The position numbers and the translations under genes are program-made. The notes under the pieces are model-generated. The model ran no database searches and was not told where the DNA came from. It saw only the letters and a program-made list of their open reading frames with translations. From Parapedobacter sp. SGR-10 (GTDB lineage: Bacteria > Bacteroidota > Bacteroidia > Sphingobacteriales > Sphingobacteriaceae), in NCBI RefSeq assembly GCF_011030405.1, contig NZ_JAAJTJ010000002.1, positions 372,001 through 436,000 on the forward strand: a stretch of 64,000 bases of DNA, given 5' to 3'. Shown here piece after piece: positions 45,723 through 53,897 of this stretch. Numbering within the stretch: the first letter of the stretch is position 1; every line of letters starts with the position of its first letter.

Positions 45723-45808
45723 ATGTTTTTTAATCCTATAAACCTCAATTCGATTATTAAACTCAACAATAGACCGATGCGCTAAGCCAACAGTCTATTG
45801 CTTATAGC

Positions 45809-46681
45809 TTAATACAGGCTCTCCACCCACTCGATCATGGCATCGAACCAACTGCGCGTATCTGTCTTGTTATTTAAACCAAAGCCATGGCCCCCCGTTG
45901 TGTATCGGAAAAGTATCGCGGGAACGCCCGCAGTTTTCATATTGGTCAGATAACGTTCGCTATTGGTGATGGGGACAGCCTTGTCGTCTGCAGCGTGCAT
46001 CAGAAATGCCGGAGGGGTGTCCTTATTTACATTCATTTCGTTGGAAAAGCGCCGTACATCCTCGACTGAAAAGTCTGGTCCGATCAATCTGGTCTTAGAA
46101 CCTTTGTGAGTGATGCCCTCGTCCATCGAAATCACAGGATAGCAGAGTATCGAAAAATCCGGACGTAAGTTTTCTTTGGTTTTTTTGCCGGTACGATAGT
46201 CTATTGCAAAATGTGTAGATAGGGTAGAGGCCAGATGCCCTCCCGCAGAAAAACCGATCACTCCTACATACTTTGTTTTGTTCAAGCCTAGCTTTTTGGC
46301 ATTCTTTCGGATGTAGGACAAGGCTGTTTGTGCATCCTGGATAGGAGCTATGCGTTTGTCTATGTGCTGTTCAGGATTGGGCAACCTATATTTCAGGACA
46401 AAGGATGCGTAACCCAGGACTTTTAGTTTCTCTGCAATATCATAGCCCTCATGTTGTATGGCGACTTTTGCATATCCTCCGCCGGGAATGATCAAAAACA
46501 CCTTATCAGATTTCAATTGTTCGGGGTGATAGAAATAAAACTCGGGAATATTTGTGCCGCTGTCTGCTCCTTCTATCTGGTTGATTATACCTTTTGGGTA
46601 TAGTTCAAGTTTTTCCTGGCTTATCAGCTTGTTTGCTGTCATGGTCAATATTACAAGGATCAATATGTTATGTTTAAGCAT
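45809..46681 (-). CDS. Secreted alpha/beta hydrolase (acetylesterase-like)
   Basis: 290 residues from the ATG at 46681 with signal peptide (ends NKLISQ). Blocks: FLIIPGGGYAKVAIQHEGYDIAEKL (oxyanion region), VGVIGFSAGGHLAS (GxSxG nucleophile), the acid in MHAADDKAVPITNS and the final GGHGFGL histidine. This is the BD-FAE/acetylxylan-esterase-like branch that trims acyl groups from plant or bacterial polysaccharides. No polysaccharide utilization locus is seen nearby. An upstream ATG at 46711 adds ten residues. Confidence 0.88.
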   Translation of the reverse strand: MLKHNILILVILTMTANKLISQEKLELYPKGIINQIEGADSGTNIPEFYFYHPEQLKSDKVFLIIPGGGYAKVAIQHEGYDIAEKLKVLGYASFVLKYRLPNPEQHIDKRIAPIQDAQTALSYIRKNAKKLGLNKTKYVGVIGFSAGGHLASTLSTHFAIDYRTGKKTKENLRPDFSILCYPVISMDEGITHKGSKTRLIGPDFSVEDVRRFSNEMNVNKDTPPAFLMHAADDKAVPITNSERYLTNMKTAGVPAILFRYTTGGHGFGLNNKTDTRSWFDAMIEWVESLY

Positions 46682-46705
46682 CATTAAACCTGTTTTTTCT
46701 TGGTA

Positions 46706-46768
46706 TATCACACACGCGACACGCGTGCGCTAGCACAGGTATGGCGCATGCGTGCTGCGTATGTCCTC
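46706..46768. repeat. CACGCGTGCGCTAGC repeat
   Basis: GACACGCGTGCGCTAGC followed by ATGGCGCATGCGTGC: overlapping palindromes of the GCGCACG family in the gap between the esterase and alanine dehydrogenase genes. Confidence 0.6.
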
Positions 46769-46796
46769 ATTTAGAAAAATATAATGTAATATCATA

Positions 46797-48008
46797 TCAT
46801 TGGTTTGCTATTATCATAAGGCTAAGATCCTTGTACTGCAAGTCAAATTTTTCGGCCATATCTTTGTTGGTCAGGCTGCCTTTGTATAGATAGACAGCAT
46901 TCCTTATCCCTTTGTGCTGCCAGATCAGATTGCTGATACCTCCGCATTCTGCTATCTGCAACAGGATGGGCGTGAATATATTGGTCAGTGCGTACGTCGC
47001 TGTGCGAGCCACCCGGGAGGCAATATTGGGCACGCAATAATGGATGACATCATATTTTCTGAATGTAGGCTTGTCATGGGTGGTGATCTCCGATGTTTCA
47101 AAACATCCTCCTTGATCAATCGATACATCGATCAGCACGGAATTGGGTTTCATTTTAGACACGGTTTCTTCGGAAATGATACATGGACAACGCCCATTCT
47201 TGGCACGCAATGCACCAATGACGACATCGGACGAACGTACAGCTTTGTTCAATATGATGGGCTGTATGACGGAGGTAAATACCCGCGATCCTACGTTGTT
47301 TTGCAGGCGGCGCAGTCGGAAGACGGAACTGTCAAACACCTTGACCTGTGCACCCAAGGCTATAGCAGTACGAGCAGCAAATTCGCCCACAGTTCCGGCT
47401 CCGATGATGACGATTTCTGTGGGAGGAACGCCTGTCACTCCGCCTAACATTAATCCTTTGCCATCAAAAATATTGGAGAGGTATTCGGCGGCGATGAGGA
47501 TAGAGGTGGCTCCCACAATCTCACTCATGGCCCGTACGACCGTAAGATGTCCCCCCTCGTCTTGCAAGTATTCGTAAGAAAGGGCCGTGATTTGTTTTTT
47601 CATCAAGGCCTTGAGTATGTCGATCTCCAAAAGCGAAGGTTGTTGACTCGATAGCAATATTTGCTTGGGTTTCATGTATCCGACCTCTTCCAGTGTAGGG
47701 CTTGCTATCTTGATGATGATATCGGCTTTGTACACGGTCTCCCGGTCATAGACGATCTGGGCTCCCTGCTCACTGTAATGATGGTCCAGAAAATTGGAGG
47801 CTGCACCTGCTTGCGACTCGATCATGATCTGATGTCCATGTTCGATCAATAACGCTACAGATAAGGGAGTCAGTGCGATCCTGTTTTCTTGATAAACGCT
47901 TTCTTTGGGAATACCTATGACCAAACTGCTTTTGGATGTACCTATAGGCTGGGATTTTTCTTTGGGTTGCCTCAACGCCTCTTCAGCAATTTTCGAAATA
48001 CTATTCAT
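46797..48008 (-). CDS. ald: Alanine dehydrogenase
   Basis: A 403-residue NAD-dependent enzyme interconverting L-alanine with pyruvate and ammonia. Seen: N-terminal IGIPKESVYQENRIALTPLSVALLIEHGH with the substrate Arg/Lys, EIVGATSILIAAEYLSN, the dinucleotide fold GVTGVPPTEIVIIGAGTVGEFAARTAIALGAQVKVFD, DVSIDQGGCFETS and HYCVPNIASRVARTAT. Length is slightly above the 370 of most Ald because of an N-terminal extension, usual in Bacteroidetes. Confidence 0.92.
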   Translation of the reverse strand: MNSISKIAEEALRQPKEKSQPIGTSKSSLVIGIPKESVYQENRIALTPLSVALLIEHGHQIMIESQAGAASNFLDHHYSEQGAQIVYDRETVYKADIIIKIASPTLEEVGYMKPKQILLSSQQPSLLEIDILKALMKKQITALSYEYLQDEGGHLTVVRAMSEIVGATSILIAAEYLSNIFDGKGLMLGGVTGVPPTEIVIIGAGTVGEFAARTAIALGAQVKVFDSSVFRLRRLQNNVGSRVFTSVIQPIILNKAVRSSDVVIGALRAKNGRCPCIISEETVSKMKPNSVLIDVSIDQGGCFETSEITTHDKPTFRKYDVIHYCVPNIASRVARTATYALTNIFTPILLQIAECGGISNLIWQHKGIRNAVYLYKGSLTNKDMAEKFDLQYKDLSLMIIANQ

Positions 48009-48079
48009 GTTCAGTTGTTGCTTGCCTAAATTTACTGAATATAATTGATACCGATTGTGCGGATAAATATCAACGTTAA

Positions 48080-48182
48080 TGTCATGTCGAGCGTAGTCGA
48101 AACCCGTCTGCTGCAGGCATCTTTAATTCATACCTGTAGATCCTTCGACGAATTCAGAACTTGTCCCTAAAACTCGGGACGA
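48080..48182. repeat. GTCATGTCGAGCGTAGTCGA repeat
   Basis: An imperfect intergenic repeat in the 304-base gap 48,009-48,312, starting GTCATGTCGAGCGTAGTCGA and ending with CTCGGGACGAC. No gene is seen in this gap; its right end holds the promoter of the CapD-like gene. Confidence 0.55.
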
Positions 48183-48283
48183 CAATTTACCTGGTAGATG
48201 TATTACCGGTATAATTGACATTATCCAAGACAAATTACGGATAATTATTTGAAGAATTGATTATTTATATCTTTTTTTAGTAT

Positions 48284-48291
48284 TATATTTG
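48284..48291 (+). promoter_or_regulatory. -7 box of the CapD-like gene
   Basis: TATATTTG is an exact consensus match. The in-frame ATG at 48289 lies inside it, so translation should start at 48313. Confidence 0.5.
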
Positions 48292-48312
48292 CTTGCATCG
48301 GTTTGGAAAAAC

Positions 48313-50259
48313 ATGAAATTCTTAAAAGTTATTAACCATATCAAGATTGTCCCGCGTTGGATAATCTTTGCATTGGACCTCTGTATAGCCTCTGTCGTGT
48401 TTGTGGGCGCCTACCTTGTATTCCACAATTTTGATCTGAGTACATTCCGGACTCAGGATACTGCGGAGATATACTTTTATTGTCTCGCGGCTACTGCCGT
48501 TGCATTTTCTTTCTTTCGTTTGTATCTGGGGATTATCCGTTATACGAGTGCTATTGATTCGATACGCATCCTTTCTGCGGTGCTGTTCATGACGGTTATT
48601 CTCTTTACGTGCAAATTGGTGTTTATTATTTTTAATCTGAAAACTTCGATCAATACCCAGTTTGTCATTCTATATGCTTTGCTCCTTTTCCTGGCATTGA
48701 TCACATACAGAACCTCGATCAAGATCTTTTTTCAATATACCAAAACCATCAAAAAGACAAAGAAAAATGTGGTAGTGTATGGTGCCGGAGAGCTTGGGAT
48801 AGCTGTCAAAAGGACTTTTGATCATGATTTGACGTCCAATCGTATTATCGTGGCTTATCTGGATGACAACAGTGCCAAGATAGGTAAATCTATCGATGGG
48901 GTTAAGATATACAGTCCCAATGAATTGGAAAAGGTAATCCAGAAGATGGACATTGACGAACTCATTCTCTCCTCCTACAGTATTCCCCCTAATAAAAAAT
49001 CGACCCTTATTGATATTTGCCTTGAACATAATATCCATGTGCTTACCCTGCCGCCTATCAATAGGATCATGAATGGTAGTTTGAACCTCAATCAGATCAA
49101 AAAAGTCAAGATCGAGGACTTATTGGAACGTTCGCAGATAGAGATCGACAATGATAATATTCGTAAGCAACTGGAGGGCAAAAGAGTCTTGGTTACAGGT
49201 GCTGCGGGTTCTATAGGCAGTGAGATCGCCAAGCAGTTGAGCAAATATCGCCCACAGATGATCGTATTGTGTGATCAGGCGGAGTCACCTCTACATAATC
49301 TCCAACTTGATCTGCAGGAGCGTTTTAAGGATCAGATCTATCACGCCTTTATCGCGGATGTCAAAAATATAGAACGTATGAAGGTCCTCTTCAACACGTT
49401 CAAGCCACAGGTTGTCTACCACGCAGCTGCTTACAAGCATGTGCCGATGATGGAAAGCCACCCGATAGAAGGTGTGCATACAAATGTACGGGGCACGTTT
49501 AATGTGGCTAATCTTTCTGTGGAATACAAAGTACAAAAGTTTGTCTTCGTCTCTACGGACAAAGCTGTCAATCCGACCAATATCATGGGGGCGACCAAAC
49601 GCATAGCGGAGATCTATGTACAGTCCTTGAACAATAACCTACAGAATACCCTCGGAGAGAAAGGCACCAAATTTATCACGACACGCTTTGGGAATGTGTT
49701 GGGGTCGAATGGCTCGGTCATACCCCGGTTTCGTGAACAGATCGAAAAGGGAGGTCCTGTCACGGTGACCCATCCCGAAATCACCCGGTATTTTATGACC
49801 ATTCCGGAAGCCTGCCGGCTTGTGGTCGAGGCAGGTTGTATGGGCAATGGTGGAGAGATCTTTGTGTTTGATATGGGTAAGTCCGTGAAAATCGTGGATT
49901 TGGCCGAGAAAATGATAAAACTATCTGGGTACGTACCCTATCAAGATATAGATATTAAATTTACAGGTCTACGTCCGGGAGAAAAACTATACGAGGAATT
50001 GCTGAACGATTTGGAAAATACCTTGCCGACCCATCATGAAAAAATCATGATCGCAAAAGTCCGTGAGAACGACTATGAGCAGGTCCAACTTCAACTGCAT
50101 GAGCTATTTGAATTGTTGAAGACCCAGCATACAGTCAATATTGTGCGACATATGAAACAAATGGTGCCTGAATTCAGAAGCCAAAATTCTATCTACGAAC
50201 AACTCGATCAAGGCCCTCTCATCGAAAAGGGGGGATTGGGGGCAGCAAATCATAGGTAA
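48313..50259 (+). CDS. Nucleoside-diphosphate sugar epimerase/dehydratase (CapD/WbpM-like), membrane bound
   Basis: 648 residues from the ATG at 48313: four membrane helices (about 15-135), a CoA-binding-like domain with VVYGAGELGIAVKR, then the catalytic SDR domain with VLVTGAAGSIGSEIAKQL (NAD), HAAAYKHVPMMESHP, VSTDKAVNPTNIMGATKRIAE and FGNVLGSNGSVIPRF. These enzymes make UDP-4-keto-6-deoxy sugars for capsule, O-antigen or protein glycans. It could open a surface polysaccharide region, but the next genes are unrelated. Confidence 0.92.
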   Translation: MKFLKVINHIKIVPRWIIFALDLCIASVVFVGAYLVFHNFDLSTFRTQDTAEIYFYCLAATAVAFSFFRLYLGIIRYTSAIDSIRILSAVLFMTVILFTCKLVFIIFNLKTSINTQFVILYALLLFLALITYRTSIKIFFQYTKTIKKTKKNVVVYGAGELGIAVKRTFDHDLTSNRIIVAYLDDNSAKIGKSIDGVKIYSPNELEKVIQKMDIDELILSSYSIPPNKKSTLIDICLEHNIHVLTLPPINRIMNGSLNLNQIKKVKIEDLLERSQIEIDNDNIRKQLEGKRVLVTGAAGSIGSEIAKQLSKYRPQMIVLCDQAESPLHNLQLDLQERFKDQIYHAFIADVKNIERMKVLFNTFKPQVVYHAAAYKHVPMMESHPIEGVHTNVRGTFNVANLSVEYKVQKFVFVSTDKAVNPTNIMGATKRIAEIYVQSLNNNLQNTLGEKGTKFITTRFGNVLGSNGSVIPRFREQIEKGGPVTVTHPEITRYFMTIPEACRLVVEAGCMGNGGEIFVFDMGKSVKIVDLAEKMIKLSGYVPYQDIDIKFTGLRPGEKLYEELLNDLENTLPTHHEKIMIAKVRENDYEQVQLQLHELFELLKTQHTVNIVRHMKQMVPEFRSQNSIYEQLDQGPLIEKGGLGAANHR

Positions 50260-50394
50260 CCGCCTTTGTTAGCGCAGGAAAGGATTTACTTCGTAGAGTT
50301 CACTTCGTTCGGTTCCCGCGGAGAGTGGTTTGTGCACTAGCGGGTGTGTGAGACATGGGATCATGTGTCGCAAAGTGTTTTTTATAATAAAGTA

Positions 50395-50424
50395 TTGAAA
50401 GTAATATAGAAAAGTGTATTTTTG
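50395..50424 (+). promoter_or_regulatory. Promoter of the TPR protein gene
   Basis: TTG (50395-50397), 19 bases, TATTTTTG (50417-50424). The start of transcription (about 50,429) excludes an in-frame ATG at 50422 and supports the one at 50455. Confidence 0.6.
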
Positions 50425-50454
50425 CGTTCCGTAAATTACATTAAAAATAAACTG

Positions 50455-51108
50455 ATGTCAACATCTAAAGCAACAGAAAAAAAAGGATCGTTTTTTCAAG
50501 ATAACCAAAAGAGTATTTCCTTTATCATAGGGGGAATCATTGTTCTTATCTTACTTTATATCGGCTATCAAAAGCTGTACCTGGAGCCTCGTGCTGCTAA
50601 GGCTTCGGATGCGATGTACAAAGCCGAAGAATATGCTTTGATCGATTCATTGCAAAAGAAAGCCATCGAAAGTGATGGATCCTTCATTGGATTCAAGCAG
50701 ATCGCCGATGAATATTCAAATACTCCTTCAGCCAATATTGCCAATGCCTACTTAGGAGGTCTTTATTTACGTCAGCAAAATTTTCAGGAGGCTATCGTGT
50801 ATCTCAAAAAGTACAGTGATACCGGCAGTGAGATTTTGGATCCTTTGGTGGCAGGTCTGATCGGGGATGCCTATTCCGAGAGCCAGGATTACAATAATGC
50901 GGCAAGCTACTATAAAAAAGCTGCTGACAAAGCGACAAATTCCTATACGACTCCCCTGTTCTTGAAAAAACTGGGATTGGTTTATGAGCAATTGAACGAA
51001 TTCAAGAAAGCGGAAGAAGCTTATGCAAAGATCAAAACGGATTTTCCGGAGAGTGCAGAAGCTTCTACAATAGATGGACCTCTGGGGCGGGTACAAGCTA
51101 AACAATAA
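50455..51108 (+). CDS. Membrane-anchored tetratricopeptide protein (YfgM-like)
   Basis: 217 residues: cytosolic N-terminus, one membrane helix (ISFIIGGIIVLILLYIGY, about 21-38) and a periplasmic part with three to four TPR units (NAYLGGLYLRQQNFQEAIVYLKKY, GDAYSESQDYNNAASYYKKAA, LGLVYEQLNEFKKAEEAYAKIKTDFPES). The layout is that of YfgM/YbgF-type helpers of the secretion or envelope machinery; its exact partner is unknown. It precedes ribH in the same direction with 66 bases between. Confidence 0.87.
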   Translation: MSTSKATEKKGSFFQDNQKSISFIIGGIIVLILLYIGYQKLYLEPRAAKASDAMYKAEEYALIDSLQKKAIESDGSFIGFKQIADEYSNTPSANIANAYLGGLYLRQQNFQEAIVYLKKYSDTGSEILDPLVAGLIGDAYSESQDYNNAASYYKKAADKATNSYTTPLFLKKLGLVYEQLNEFKKAEEAYAKIKTDFPESAEASTIDGPLGRVQAKQ

Positions 51109-51174
51109 AAATATAAAAGGGGCTCACAAAAAGGCCCCATTTTTTTATCTCGTCATTTTTAACGATTTATCATC

Positions 51175-51663
51175 ATGGCCAGTAACTTAAAGAATTTATC
51201 TGATTTTTCGCATATTGATGTACAGAGCGCAACAGGTTTAAAGATTGCCATTGCGGTATCCCAATGGAATGCACAGGTCACCGGAGCCTTATTGAATGGA
51301 GCAATAGATGGATTTGTCAAAAATGGGGCATCGGAAGATGATATTAAGATTATCCACGTGCCCGGTAGTTATGAGTTGATTTCCGGTGCCGATATGCTCT
51401 TGCGGGACAAGGAGCTCGATGCAGTCGTATGTTTGGGCTGTGTAATCCAAGGAGAGACCAAGCACTTTGATTTTATCTGTGATGCGGTGGCCAATGGTAT
51501 CAGTAATGTAGCTATCAAATACAATAAACCTGTTGTTTTCGGCGTTTTAACGACGGATACTTTGGAGCAGGCACTGGATAGAGCAGGAGGGAAGCATGGC
51601 AATAAAGGTGAGGAGGCTGCTATTACAGCGATCCAAATGGCCCATATACATAGATCTATTTAA
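51175..51663 (+). CDS. ribH: 6,7-dimethyl-8-ribityllumazine synthase
   Basis: 162 residues, penultimate enzyme of riboflavin synthesis, condensing the ribityl-aminopyrimidine with a four-carbon phosphate. Family blocks: IAIAVSQWNAQVTGALLNGAIDGF, HVPGSYELI, VCLGCVIQGETKHFDFICDAVANGI (catalytic His) and VVFGVLTTDTLEQALDRAGGKHGNKGEEAAITAIQM. No other rib gene is adjacent and no FMN riboswitch is evident upstream. Confidence 0.96.
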   Translation: MASNLKNLSDFSHIDVQSATGLKIAIAVSQWNAQVTGALLNGAIDGFVKNGASEDDIKIIHVPGSYELISGADMLLRDKELDAVVCLGCVIQGETKHFDFICDAVANGISNVAIKYNKPVVFGVLTTDTLEQALDRAGGKHGNKGEEAAITAIQMAHIHRSI

Positions 51664-51666
51664 ATA

Positions 51667-51795
51667 ATGAAGCGGACGGTAATTCTCTTGTTAGGAACAT
51701 TGATCCTTGGTGCGACCATACTGTCTTCCTGTGCTTCGCAGTCTTCCTGTGCAGCTTATAGCACTTATGCGAAGAAAAAAGGCCGTAGTAGGTAG
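51667..51795 (+). CDS. Small lipoprotein, 42 residues
   Basis: A short open frame three bases after ribH: MKRTVILLLGTLILGATI followed by the lipobox LSSC (Cys22), then ASQSSCAAYSTY and a basic tail AKKKGRSR. The charged start, hydrophobic core and lipobox are complete, so a tiny outer- or inner-membrane lipoprotein is likely, about 21 residues when mature. Tight spacing suggests cotranscription with ribH and ytxJ. I know of no function. Confidence 0.75.
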   Translation: MKRTVILLLGTLILGATILSSCASQSSCAAYSTYAKKKGRSR

Positions 51796-51829
51796 CGTAG
51801 TTTAAGTCGGGATATGATTTTTTGGTAAA

Positions 51830-52159
51830 ATGAACTGGATCGAATTAAATTCAGAGGCACAACTGGAGCATATTGTACATTCTCCCCATATTGCGGTCAT
51901 ATTCAAACACAGTACACGCTGTGCCGTGAGTAGCATGGCCAAACGGAGTCTGGAATCGGATGCGGATATGATTCCGAATGACACACCCTTCTATTACCTT
52001 GATCTGCTTCGTCACTGTGATCTGTCTAACCAAATTGCCGCTAAATGGAATGTCGTCCATCAGTCTCCGCAAATTCTGATCGTACAGGGGGAACGATGTG
52101 TGTACCATGCTTCGCACGAGGATGTCCAAATGCAAACGATAGTGCCTTTTATTCAGTAG
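51830..52159 (+). CDS. ytxJ: Bacillithiol-system redox protein YtxJ
   Basis: A 109-residue thioredoxin-like-fold protein with the YtxJ signature FKHSTRCAVSSMAKR near residues 26-40, whose single Cys (CAVS) replaces a CxxC motif, as in monothiol bacilliredoxins. YtxJ is associated with removal of bacillithiol from proteins in Firmicutes and some Bacteroidetes. Its presence suggests the organism makes bacillithiol; no bsh genes are in the window. Confidence 0.88.
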   Translation: MNWIELNSEAQLEHIVHSPHIAVIFKHSTRCAVSSMAKRSLESDADMIPNDTPFYYLDLLRHCDLSNQIAAKWNVVHQSPQILIVQGERCVYHASHEDVQMQTIVPFIQ

Positions 52160-52253
52160 TATTTTTTTGTGCGCTGTGTATTAACGGATCTCTTGCCAAA
52201 GATTCTATAGATTTTTTGGATAAAAAATTTTTTTCTTTTAAAAAAGAAAGTTC

Positions 52254-52261
52254 TATATTTG
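52254..52261 (+). promoter_or_regulatory. -7 box of the tRNA-Glu gene
   Basis: TATATTTG ends 17 bases before the mature tRNA 5' end; an AT-rich stretch lies upstream without a clear TTG. Confidence 0.5.
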
Positions 52262-52278
52262 CAGACCTTTGGAAATAA

Positions 52279-52350
52279 GGCCCGTTCGTCTAGGGGTTAG
52301 GACGCAAGATTTTCATTCTTGAAACAGGGGTTCGATTCCCCTACGGGCTA
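52279..52350 (+). tRNA. tRNA-Glu (anticodon UUC)
   Basis: A complete 72-base cloverleaf: acceptor GGCCCGT with ACGGGCT (one G-T pair), D arm with AGGGGTTAGG, anticodon stem CAAGA/TCTTG around the loop TTTTCAT with anticodon TTC, and T arm AGGGG-TTCGATT-CCCCT; discriminator A at 52350, CCA not encoded. The 3' half is a typical integration target, and an integrase gene begins 250 bases downstream. Confidence 0.97.
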
Positions 52351-52374
52351 CACATCTTGAAATCAAAACATACA

Positions 52375-52407
52375 AAAGCCTGCAAATTAAACGTTTGCGG
52401 GCTTTTT
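52375..52407 (+). terminator. Terminator after tRNA-Glu
   Basis: AAAGCCTGCAAA and TTTGCGGGCTTTTT pair with one mismatch around TTAAACG, ending in a T run. Confidence 0.8.
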
Positions 52408-52450
52408 GTATTTTACAGCATCCTGATTCATTCAATTATTCGCATAAAAA

Positions 52451-52499
52451 CAGTGAGTAATTCAGTGAGTCAATTCCTCGCATACCTTTACTCACTGAA
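52451..52499. repeat. CAGTGAGT direct and inverted repeats before the integrase gene
   Basis: CAGTGAGTAA (52451-52460) and CAGTGAGT (52463-52470) are direct copies; TTACTCACTG (52488-52497) and ACTCACTGAA (52490-52499) are their exact inverted partners. The position between attachment site and integrase suggests integrase arm sites or a regulatory operator. Confidence 0.6.
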
Positions 52500-52599
52500 A
52501 ACGTTGTAACGAATTGTAAAACAACGTGTTCAACTATTGAACATCTTGACTACCATAGGCTGCAAGGCTAATTTTGTTTCACTTAAATGATGTATTATC

Positions 52600-53817
52600 A
52601 TGAGTACAAATTATTCCTTGCTCTTCTACTTGAAGAAGCCGAAAAACTATGCGGGTGGTGCCAAACCCATCTACATGCGTATCACCGTGGCCGGTGAACC
52701 CAAGGAAGTGTCCACCGGCCGTGAATGCGACCCCTTGCGGTGGAACGCCAAGGCCAACCGTGCCAAGGGCACCAAAGAGGACATCCGTGGCCTGAACGCC
52801 TACCTCGACATGCTGGAGCGAAAGGTGGCTAATGCCCACCTGCAACTCGTGAAAGACGGCGCGGAAATCACCGCCGAATCGCTGAAACTGAAATTCCTTG
52901 GCAAAGGCGTGCAACGACGGCACCTGATGGAAACATTCATGGAACACAACCGGAAGATGGAAGCATTGCTTGGCAATGGCTTCAAACCCAACACGCTCAA
53001 AGGCTACAACACCTCCATAGGTCATCTCACCGCATACCTATTGAAATGCCACGGCGAAACGGACATCGAGATCCGGCACATCGACCATGCGTTCATCACA
53101 GGTTATGAGTTTTTCCTGCGCTCTGACATGGGGTGCAGTGCGGTATCGGCAGCCAAGTACATGAAGCACCTGCGTAAAATCATAAACCAGTGTCTTGCAC
53201 ACCGATGGATTACGGAAAACCCCTTTGTGTTCTACAAAACAAAAGCCAAGCCGAGGGAAAAGGAGTTCCTAACACCGGATGAATTGGATAGGATAACCAT
53301 TAGGGAATTCAGCATACCAAGGCTTGCGCACGTGCGTGATATCTTCGTGTTCTGCTGCTATACGGGGCTGTCATACGCCGATGTGCGGAAGCTGCAAAAG
53401 ACGGACATTGCAAAGGGCATAGACGGTAGGCTGTGGGTGTTGACCAATCGGGAGAAAACGGAAACTTCTTCCAATATCCCCCTCCTGCCGCAAGCCTTGG
53501 AAATCATCGGGCGCTATGCGGACTATCCCCCATGCGTGGCAAAGGGGCTGGTGCTTCCGGTGTTGAGCAACCAAAAGATGAACAGCTACCTAAAGGAAAT
53601 TGCCGACCTGTGCGGCATCACCAAAACACTGACGTTCCACATGGCTCGGCACACATTCGCCACCACGGTGACACTGGCCAACAACGTGCCCATCGAAACG
53701 GTTTCAAAGATGCTGGGGCATAGCAATATCAAGACCACTCAGCACTATGCCAAGCTGCTGGACACGCGGATCGGTAGCGATATGCAGGCTCTGCGATGTA
53801 AATTGGCGGGAATTTAA
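52600..53817 (+). CDS. Tyrosine recombinase (integrase of the tRNA-Glu element)
   Basis: 405 residues of the Bacteroidetes conjugative-transposon integrase type. N-terminal arm-binding domain (about 5-75), SAM-like core-binding domain (about 105-210) and catalytic domain: CCYTGLSYADV (the first catalytic Arg position is replaced, as in several Bacteroides integrases), K286 in TNREKTET, HMARHTFA with H347 and R350, H374 in MLGHSNIKTT and nucleophile Y383. It should insert and excise the element at the tRNA gene. Codon use and GC are higher than in the chromosome genes. Confidence 0.94.
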   Translation: MSTNYSLLFYLKKPKNYAGGAKPIYMRITVAGEPKEVSTGRECDPLRWNAKANRAKGTKEDIRGLNAYLDMLERKVANAHLQLVKDGAEITAESLKLKFLGKGVQRRHLMETFMEHNRKMEALLGNGFKPNTLKGYNTSIGHLTAYLLKCHGETDIEIRHIDHAFITGYEFFLRSDMGCSAVSAAKYMKHLRKIINQCLAHRWITENPFVFYKTKAKPREKEFLTPDELDRITIREFSIPRLAHVRDIFVFCCYTGLSYADVRKLQKTDIAKGIDGRLWVLTNREKTETSSNIPLLPQALEIIGRYADYPPCVAKGLVLPVLSNQKMNSYLKEIADLCGITKTLTFHMARHTFATTVTLANNVPIETVSKMLGHSNIKTTQHYAKLLDTRIGSDMQALRCKLAGI

Positions 53818-53897
53818 TCCATATCCGTTGGGGGCTTTTAAGTTCCCAAACTGAAATAAGAACAGTGCATAAAACCAAAATACATTATATTTGAATC

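Noticed and set aside
12413..50350. CRISPR array among the intergenic repeats
   Set aside because: The repeats are dispersed, palindromic and unequal in spacing; there are no regular spacers and no cas genes.
51112..51146. Terminator after the TPR gene
   Set aside because: GGGGC...GCCCC with a T tract is only a 5-bp stem with a long loop; possible but too weak to list as a feature.
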